A stretch of DNA of 64,000 nt. Origin: Rhizomucor pusillus. Its lineage: Eukaryota > Mucoromycota > Mucoromycetes > Mucorales > Lichtheimiaceae. Shown here piece after piece: positions 57,127-64,000 of the stretch (position 1 is its first letter; each line of letters begins with the position of its first letter). A program made the translations under genes and the position numbers. The stretch covers positions 4,338-68,337 of the forward strand of contig FWWN02000635.1 in NCBI GenBank assembly GCA_900175165.2, given 5' to 3'. Below the pieces are notes generated by a model. The model was not told the origin of the DNA, did no database searches, and saw only the letters and a program-made list of their open reading frames with translations.

Positions 57127-59446
57127 TTACAGGTAGAACAAGGTTGGGTTCTTGACAGTGAACTTGAGGTACGCATTCAAGCCCACTGCAAATAAAAGTG
57201 CAAAGCAGATGATGGTGGGTCCAATCGTGTCATCGTATGGTCCAGGAGCTCTCGCGCAAATCAGTTCGCGTCGACGATAGTACAAGCCCGTTCCGTATAC
57301 GAGCGTCGAGAGCGAAACGAGGGTATAGACAACGCCGCTGATCTTGCCGACAGCGTCGCCAGAGTTGAACAATGCAATGGAAAAGGTAACAAGCATACTG
57401 CCGAATGACATCCACGAGAAATACGTGCGCTCATTTGCAAAGAACACCTTCGGCTCCACTCGAAGCGGTGTAACAATCTTCTTTGGTACCTTGACACCTG
57501 TTGGCAGCTGCACTGGTTCTCGCTGAGGCTCTGGCTCGCTACCACCGAACAATCTCCTTGGTATCTCCTTGAGGTAGTCTACCCATGTCTCCCGCTCCTC
57601 CTCTTCAGCTCCGGGGTAGCGAGAGCTTCCGTTCATACCAGTGTAAGACGGGAGCTGGTTTGAGCTGCTGCCCAAGAGTGAGGTACGTTCGGTCGCCTGC
57701 GAGGATTTTCTGCGTGCTTCTTCCTCAATAGACAGTGTATCAGCTCTCTTCTTGCCTTTATCTTGTTGTTGCTGCTGCTGCTGTTTTTTGGAAGCAGACG
57801 AGGATTGCGACGGGACTAGAGTGAGCTGCTGCAAGTCATCGTCAACGGAAGCAAGCCAGTAAGGCAAAAGCGCGACTCTTGTGTCAAACAAGATAGCCAT
57901 GCCGTGCACGAATTTGCTAAACTGCAGAGCCTGCTCAAGCAAGCCGCTCTCCTCCAAATCTGTGATCCACTCTGGCTCCTCTTCACCTTGGCTCATTAGA
58001 AGCTTGATCTCAAATGTTGCATAAGGATAACGGTTGACATCACTGTCGGGTTTGACGTTCCTAAATGGATAGTCGATATCGGCGTCTGATCGAAGCCATT
58101 CTCCATCTCTTCGACGGACGGTGCTGTCATCCTGGAAGAGACCAGAGTCCTCGCGGATAAAGCAGAGATCTGTATCTAAGGCCATACGCACCCGGTTATC
58201 TCCCGGGATCTGGAATGCAGTGCGCTTGTAGTAAGTCCGAAGTACTTTAAAATGCAAATATCAATACCACAGATAATCATATTTCGTCAAGAAAGAAAAC
58301 TCACCTGGTTGCAGTCCTTTTTGCGTGATAAGTTGCTGCACCTCTGTTGCCAGATTTTCAAACTTTTCAACATCTTGGTCAGAGATACCCGCGCTCTTTC
58401 TCATTTTTTCCGCCGTCTTTTTGATAAAGGTATTGTCACCAGCGATGTAGCCAGAGACATACTTATCCTTGATTGTAAATCGGTCAGTGAGTTCACCACG
58501 GTTTTCCTCAGCCAGCGTTCGTCGCTCGACGGTGATGGATGCGTTTTTCTTTGCGCTGCCGTACCATCGCAGTCTGATAATCTGCGAGCCAGATGTCTGT
58601 TCAACGCGCTCGTTGTACAGATCGAGACTCGAGTTATCGAGGTAGAGGGATGAGACGGGAGGGTCAAGGTCATCTTTTCGAGCGGACTTGTCACGATAGA
58701 CCAGCGCTGGCAAATGTCGAAGCACATACGTCTTGAGCTCCAATACGTTATCCACATGTACAAAGAACCGTTTTACAACGATTCTTCGGGTACCATCCAA
58801 TTGTGTGCTGACCAAATTTTGCTTTTTTGAGCTGGGTGTCTTGAAGGACATGACCTTGCCTCCCTGACGGGCCTTGCTAAACAACTCGGATAATTTCATC
58901 AGCAGAGGATCGTCATCCTGCTTCCAAAACGGACACTGGTTCAAGCGAACCATGAACATGGGACGCAGAATATAGTTGGTGTGCCGATCGTGTTTCTTTA
59001 CAATCTTTAAAAATCCTGTATAATTGAGCCGAGAGAAACGGGCAAGTCGGTTCACATCATCGGCGATAGCATTGATGCTTTCTTGCACTTTGCCCATTTC
59101 TTCCTCCGATGTGTCCTGTCCTTTCTTGGATAGTTTCTCGAGTTCTTGGTCCCAGTGGTCAATGCGGCTCGTGATATCATATAGCCTTTCCTGATGGAAC
59201 GCATACACCTAACGTAGCATAGCAAGTAAGCAAAATACTTGTCTGTGAACACTTGCAGCAGCAATAGCAGCGTAGTACCTTTTCCAAGTTATTATCCAAA
59301 GCTTCAACAAACTCGGTCTCATCCTTTTCAGAAAAAGGCTTATCACGCTCTGCTTTTCGAAGTTTCTTCTTGAGACCGTCGTAGTCAATGTAGTATGACC
59401 GCCATTCAGGGTATGTTGCGTCCTTGAGCTGCGATCCAAACTTCAT
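57127..59446 (-). CDS. VTC4: vacuolar transporter chaperone, polyphosphate polymerase subunit (VTC4-like)
   Basis: Three exons, 59446-59279, 59208-58305 and 58244-57127, total 2190 bases, giving 729 residues. The SPX domain (about 1-150) starts MKFGSQLKDATYPEWRSYYI and senses inositol pyrophosphates. The VTC catalytic tunnel domain (about 190-480) has KRFFVHVDNVLELK, RLRWYG with its paired Arg, FTIKDKYVSGYIAG and RVRMALDTDLCFIRE. A Ser/Gln-rich linker follows (Q run from 57767). The C-terminal DUF202 domain has three helices (YFSWMSFGSMLVTFSIALFN; GKISGVVYTLVSLSTLVYGT; TIGPTIICFALLFAVGLNAY). It makes polyphosphate from ATP on the cytosolic face and passes it into the vacuole. Both VTC4 and VTC2/3 share this layout; the intact Arg/Lys tunnel favours the catalytic form. 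A decayed duplicate of its exon 2/intron 1 junction lies 430 bases upstream. Confidence 0.9.
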
Positions 59447-59874
59447 TGTGGGCGATCGAAGACAGAAAAAGTGCCGATCGCAAAAAGAACAACAAGCTTA
59501 AAGAGAGAGAAAGAGAAAAAAATACCACAATACTGATTGAAATGCTGGCCTCCAAAAGAAGGTTCCCAAGACGCAGAAGCAGTAGCGCCCAGCTCCGCTT
59601 TCCTTTTGCGCGCGCGCACACACAGAGCATAATGTAACTTTTGAGCTAATGCAAGGAAGCATATCCAATCATTGCTCATGCAATGCATATGTATTCTGTT
59701 GACATCCTTGCAACCCTTTCCACCGCCTTCACATACCTGTCAACGCATGGTCATGTAATGAAGACGGCACCGTGCGTCGTTACACAGGATCGAGCGCACA
59801 ATCCAATCAAGTTTCAATACAAAGTCGCGTGGCATGGAGTTGACATTGGTCTTAATGTCCGCTGAAGAGATTGG
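59447..59874. other. upstream region of the VTC gene
   Basis: Contains purine-rich runs at 59495-59525 on the plus strand (pyrimidine-rich on the VTC sense strand) and an alternating GC tract near 59610. No gene was seen. Confidence 0.5.
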
Positions 59875-59983
59875 GTGATATAACACTGCTTTTCCTGATG
59901 AAAGGCATACACCTACATATAGCATAGCTAGGATTTTTACACCCTAAGTCTGTGAGTGCTGTGATCCTTGCAGCAGCAGTGAC
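59875..59983 (-). pseudogene. decayed fragment of a VTC gene (exon 2 start and intron 1)
   Basis: The sequence from GTGATATAACACTGC to CTTGCAGCAGCAGTGAC aligns with 59171-59275 of the VTC gene. It shares TTTCCTGATG.AA.GCATACACCTA, AGCATAGC and CTTGCAGCAGCA. On the minus strand it encodes VYAFHQEKQCYIT, compared with VYAFHQERLYDIT in VTC. It includes intron sequence, so it arose by DNA duplication, not retrotransposition. Similarity fades on both sides. Confidence 0.6.
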
Positions 59984-60658
59984 AAGTCATATGCCAATGC
60001 CATCAATATTGTTCGCTCAAGCCAGGTGGATACGACATGTATCTGAGAGAACCGAACGTCATCATCGCGAAAATGCAAAAATGCAGGAAACACGGGTATG
60101 TTGCAGTTGTTTTCGAATTCATCTTTTTCCCCTTGGAGATAATAACGCTCTTTTTATTAAGTCGCTATGATGCGCTTGGCTATTGAAATTTTATAGTCCA
60201 TGGGAATTTGCTTCTGACAGACAGTAGTTAGTCACCCTTGGACAGACAATAACTGCCTATGTAGTTGATGAGGATATGGTTTACGGCACAAAGGCATGCT
60301 TTCAATAAAAAATTTTTATAAGAGATCCATTAATGCTATATGACAACGGTAAAAGCAAGACAGATTCTTTGTACTCCATCCTTCCTTTGATCAAGTACAT
60401 ATAATAAATAGGAGGGACCTTCGTATTTATAAGCACTTCGAGATCCTCTCCGTCATATCTTTTTCCGCGGGATTTCCTTCGGACACGATATTTAAGCCCA
60501 GCGAGCATAAGTCCTCGGACACATCCTCGGACGTACATGTAATAATCATTCGAAATAATCTAGCGTATTTCTGTAGATGTCATATCAATTCATAATCTAC
60601 AAGCTGTTTTGAATTTGATCATAATTTTAGGATATAGATATATGTTTTAAAGGAAACC
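59984..60658. other. intergenic
   Basis: A minus-strand frame at 60538-60302 (LKYRVRRKSRGKRYDGEDLE) could be a further exon of the OTU gene upstream of it, but no convincing splice pair was found. Confidence 0.4.
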
Positions 60659-61654
60659 TTATACCTGCTGTGATGGATCCAAGATATCTTCAAGTTCTAC
60701 CTGCTCCATCGGGTCTTCCTTAGGATAATGTTCTAGAAGAAGTTTTGTAAACATATCCATTTGCTTCGCAAAGCCGATGCTCCCAGCAAAGCCATCCTTA
60801 GTTGCATGTCTTCTCCAAGACTTGATTTGAGGAATCGTTGCATCCATGGTTAAGCGAACATTTACATAATGCGCTGAATGCCTCATCAGCAACAAAGATA
60901 CTGGAGAATTGCTGTTCGGGGGAGCGTTATCGGGAAGAAAGGTATACGAGTCCAGGGCAGAGAAAAAATGAATTGGTCGCTTGTACGTATTTGCCAGAAC
61001 GTAACCCGAGAGTGGCATAGGCACCCAGTGCTCAGCCACATGGACCATACCACTGTAAGGAGCTTGTAAACCGGAAAGTCGAGTATAATGCTTTGGACGG
61101 CTTGTAAGTTCCTGCAGACACTGAAGCCGAACGTTCCTCCAGGCATCCTCAGGTTCCTCGAGGCCGAGCGCAAATGCACGGTATCCGCAGTTACCATCCA
61201 CCTTTACAGCAGTAGCAGAAGATACGTAATTTACCGTGAACTTACGCAAATCATGCTGACGGGCAGTTTCATATATAAATACAGGCAGCGAGGAGCTATA
61301 AAACAAATGAAAAGAATTGAGTGCATGTATTAAAAAGACTTCAGTTTCTTGAATAACGCTTACTGGGATGGTGGATTTACAATAAGTCGTAGCTCTTTGA
61401 ATGGACGTCTATTCTCTTCTGATTGCGAGTTTTTTATGATGCTCTTCCTGATTTTTTTTCGTCAGACCGGTCTGCAAAACATTTTGAGAATTCAATCGTC
61501 TACGCTTTCGATCAAGCGTTTCTTGTTCTCGTATCTGCTTGTCTAGTAGGTCGTTCGGACACCCCGAGATCTCGCCATATACGATCGGGACACCCCGCTT
61601 ACCGTAGCTTCTGTATGCTTTGCACAGCCTTTTAAATGTAATGAGCGGCTCCAT
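60659..61654 (-). CDS. OTU-like cysteine protease domain protein, probably transposon-associated
   Basis: The main exon (about 61295-60659) carries an OTU domain. VKVDGNCGYRAFAL has the Asp and catalytic Cys (residue 40 of the 215-residue frame). MPLSGYVLANTYKRPIHFFS follows, then HSAHYVNV with the catalytic His (residue 146). A GT-AG intron (GTAAGC..TTTATAG) joins upstream RRPFKELRLIVNPPS. Before that, an eight-A run separates it from another frame (RKRRRLNSQNVLQTGLTKKN, up to 61654), so a slip or frameshift may exist. OTU proteases remove ubiquitin. In fungi and plants this type often sits inside Mutator-like or Helitron elements, and the surroundings here are relic-rich. The catalytic core is intact, the full gene perhaps not. 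Confidence 0.5.
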
Positions 61655-64000
61655 TTCTAATAATAACTGGTGTGTCCCAAGCCGTTCACAGCAGTGGGTT
61701 GTCCGTAAGTTCCTTCAAGTTGAAGGCACTAGAAACCATTCAGTGCCTTATGCTGCAACGGTTGTTATGCTTGAATGTTGATCCGATAGTAATAGGAACA
61801 ATAATATTTATATAATGATAACAATGATCGTGCTATCAGTCAACCAGGATGACGTCTCTAAAATTTCCAGCATCCTTTTCAGGCATTTTAATTGATAACA
61901 TGCGCCAAATGCTCTTGCAATGCTTACGGGTAGTGGCCCCAACCTACATGGAAATTAGTGGGGTATCCGTATCAATACCGTTAATTTTGCTGGGTGGCTG
62001 CAGGTCTTTTATGATTACCTCTTCATGGCCCACGGCTGCTTCTATGTGGGCTCATCACAGCAAGCCTGGCTTGGTCGTCTCTAGCATGCTCCAACCATTC
62101 TTTAATCTTATACAATAATGATTGCATTTTTTGCTTCACATTGATAGGCTTCTCATGGCTGACTGGTGAAACTTCTCCAAACTCTGGCTTGTTCTCTACC
62201 GTTAGACTTCAGCAAGTACGAGGTTAGCTTACAAAGCATAGTGTTAACATGTATGGACGGCAACTGTACCTTCTGTATGAGGACAAGTAACCATCGGGAT
62301 GGCATTACATTAAGAAGTATAGCTCCAATTGCGGGCAGTTGATGACAGCAGGGAATATTCTAATTGAATCGTATTTCGCAATTGCACTTTTCGAGATCCT
62401 GCTCGCTTTCTTTTGAAACTACTGGCTTGACAAGCTCCTTCTTAATAGCTTTAATTGCAAAGCGACAAACTTTGCCGACCAGGCTTTTTATCCTTTCTTC
62501 ACGATCTTTTGCAACAAAATAATCAAAATGATAGCAGTTAATCCAATTAGATTCAATAGTCTTGTGAGATAAAAAAGCAAGGTCATCATTGCCCCGGCGC
62601 GTGGCAAAGTTTCAGCGTGGAGCGCCCAAACAGGAAAAGGACGACACGAATTTATTATTTGGAAATAAGTACTAGATAAGAACAAATCAAAGATATAAAA
62701 TAGCTAAACAGGAATATTCCTGCGCCTTCTCCCGGATTATATGTTTGCTGGCTGTCTTTTGCTTTCCAATACATACGTATGCAAGTTGGTATTGGCGCTT
62801 AAGTAACGCCCCGTTTACAATGCCTCTAGTTCAATTTCCGTGCGTTGGCACTGTTTTCATTAATTTGTAATCAATCCATCTTGCTAGCACTGTAAATTGC
62901 AGACAAAACTTAAAAACATCAATCCGGCACTGCCAGCTGTCCGTCCTGATGTTGTAACATCCAAGTCTCCATTCCAGCACCTAACAAAGCAGCCCGTGCC
63001 TTCCTCCCATTCGCCGGAAGTCAGCCAATATAAGCAGTTCTGATCAAGCAGCAATATATGAAAACTACTAATACCAGAACAACAGTGTGGTTGCAGACCA
63101 TCTTCCATAACAAACCAACAAGTTTCTGCTCTAGTTTACTATCAGCCACAAATGCCGCCGAGGTCAATAAACTATGGAGTCAGATGATATCATGGAACAT
63201 AAACCCAATGTAGCATTAATAATCCCATCATCCTCCTTGCATAGTCCTTTCCAGCAACAACATGTATATCTTTTTTCCACCAAGTACTTTGTATAGTTCA
63301 GATATCCCTTCTAAAAAAAGAAAAAAGAAATCAGAACTGCAGAGTGTATTTGTGTCCCAACAACAAATCATACTGCGCAATCTCTGCGCAGAAAGACGTT
63401 CTTTTAAACAACGCCCCAGATTAGTCTACATACTATTTAAAAGGAATATAACAAGAAGGACATACAGGTACTAAAAATGATAGCTAATTCAACGTTGAAA
63501 ATTTAGCATCAAACCAGTCTACAGCATTAAACAGAACGGATAGCAGCAAGTATTCAACGGCTACCTTCGTGACTCTTGAAGTTAGTAAACATGCCATGCC
63601 CAAAGGGTGAAAGATCTACCTTTATAACTGCCCGACATCGCCTCACAAAGTATAGATGGCCAGGAAGGGCAGAACTTCAGCTCTAACTTCCAGCAAGTAT
63701 CAGAGTACAACCCCCAAGCCATGCTGCTTCGCCGAGGGAACCTTCCATACAGCCCGTTCGTATGCGATCAATCGCCTGCTTGCTTTTAGCCATCCGCTGG
63801 CTCAGGCATCCCAAAGCATCCCGCTTCTAACGCATAGGCCCTCCTCCGTTCTGACAGAGAAGCTGTTTAGCAGCATTAAACAGAGCGGACAACGGCAAGT
63901 TTACGCATTAGTGAATCCGCTGAGTCTAGGCCTGACGCGGCAGGGGAGACCACGCTGTTGACAGTCCGCACCAGTTGCGAATGAATGGTCTTTCTCCAGA
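61655..64000. other. relic-like or intergenic end of window
   Basis: No gene could be recognised on either strand. A minus-strand stretch at about 62120-61850 reads LYKIKEWLEHARDDQARLAV and continues in shifted frames, suggesting a decayed coding sequence. The 63.6-64.0 kb part is more GC-rich but lacks a defensible frame. Confidence 0.45.
63523..63900 (+). repeat. 29-base direct repeat pair
   Basis: AGCATTAAACAGAACGGATA (63523 on, ending at 63551) recurs as AGCATTAAACAGAGCGGACA (63872 on, ending at 63900), with 25 of 29 matching bases over the full length. The copies are 349 bases apart. The cause is unknown. Confidence 0.6.

Noticed and set aside
1..64000. tRNA, rRNA, CRISPR array or prokaryotic operon features
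   Set aside because: I looked for T-loop GGTTCRA contexts, rRNA-like conserved blocks and regularly spaced direct repeats. None held up apart from the 82-base tandem array, which has no spacers.

Overview
The window is nuclear DNA of a filamentous fungus, most likely an early-diverging one (Mucoromycota, probably Mucorales-like). The evidence is many short introns (about 45-80 bases, a few shorter), compact genes, fungal gene families (HSP104, VTC polyphosphate polymerase, DOP1, PalC-like, MGR3-like, DHA1 transporters), a complete LMBD1-type lysosomal cobalamin transporter, and abundant decayed transposons. No prokaryotic feature, tRNA, rRNA or CRISPR array was seen. The species cannot be fixed from sequence alone.

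Layout. 1-288: 82-base tandem repeat. 535-5998: decayed Helitron-like element bounded by long inverted repeats. 6.6-11.2 kb: tandem pair of MFS drug/H+ antiporter genes with identical intron positions. 13.0-17.8 kb: two transcription factors (bHLH, then C2H2 zinc finger), both on the minus strand with long upstream regions. 18.3-28.8 kb: minus-strand cluster of LMBD1 transporter, DOP1 and nicotinamide riboside kinase. 28.9-30.5 kb: BRO1-domain PalC-like gene, divergent from the kinase across 100 bases. 30.7-37.0 kb and 41.7-46.0 kb: relic-rich tracts with piggyBac and Helitron fragments, a CxxC-type ORF, and three decayed copies of one unrecognised protein family. 37.5-40.2 kb: intronless HSP104 with a phased heat shock element. 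46.8-48.7 kb: F-box protein. 49.9-52.0 kb: secreted GH51 arabinofuranosidase. 52.6-54.1 kb: NAD-dependent glycerol-3-phosphate dehydrogenase. 54.3-55.6 kb: mitochondrial TPR protein like MGR3. 55.8-57.0 kb: unrecognised membrane protein. 57.1-59.4 kb: VTC4-like polyphosphate polymerase. 60.7-61.7 kb: OTU-domain protein. The last 2.3 kb has no recognisable gene.

How they fit. The neighbours do not form one pathway. Several serve stress and homeostasis (HSP104, Msn2-like zinc finger, glycerol-3-phosphate dehydrogenase, VTC, PalC-like pH signalling, endosome/Golgi DOP1). Exon models were built by hand from GT-AG (sometimes GC-AG) boundaries that restore frame and family similarity. For most genes the exon lengths sum to a whole number of codons. 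Points of interest are the Helitron with inverted termini, the dispersed unrecognised family, four GC-AG introns, a 6-base first coding exon, a 33-base intron, and a decayed duplicate of the VTC exon/intron junction.
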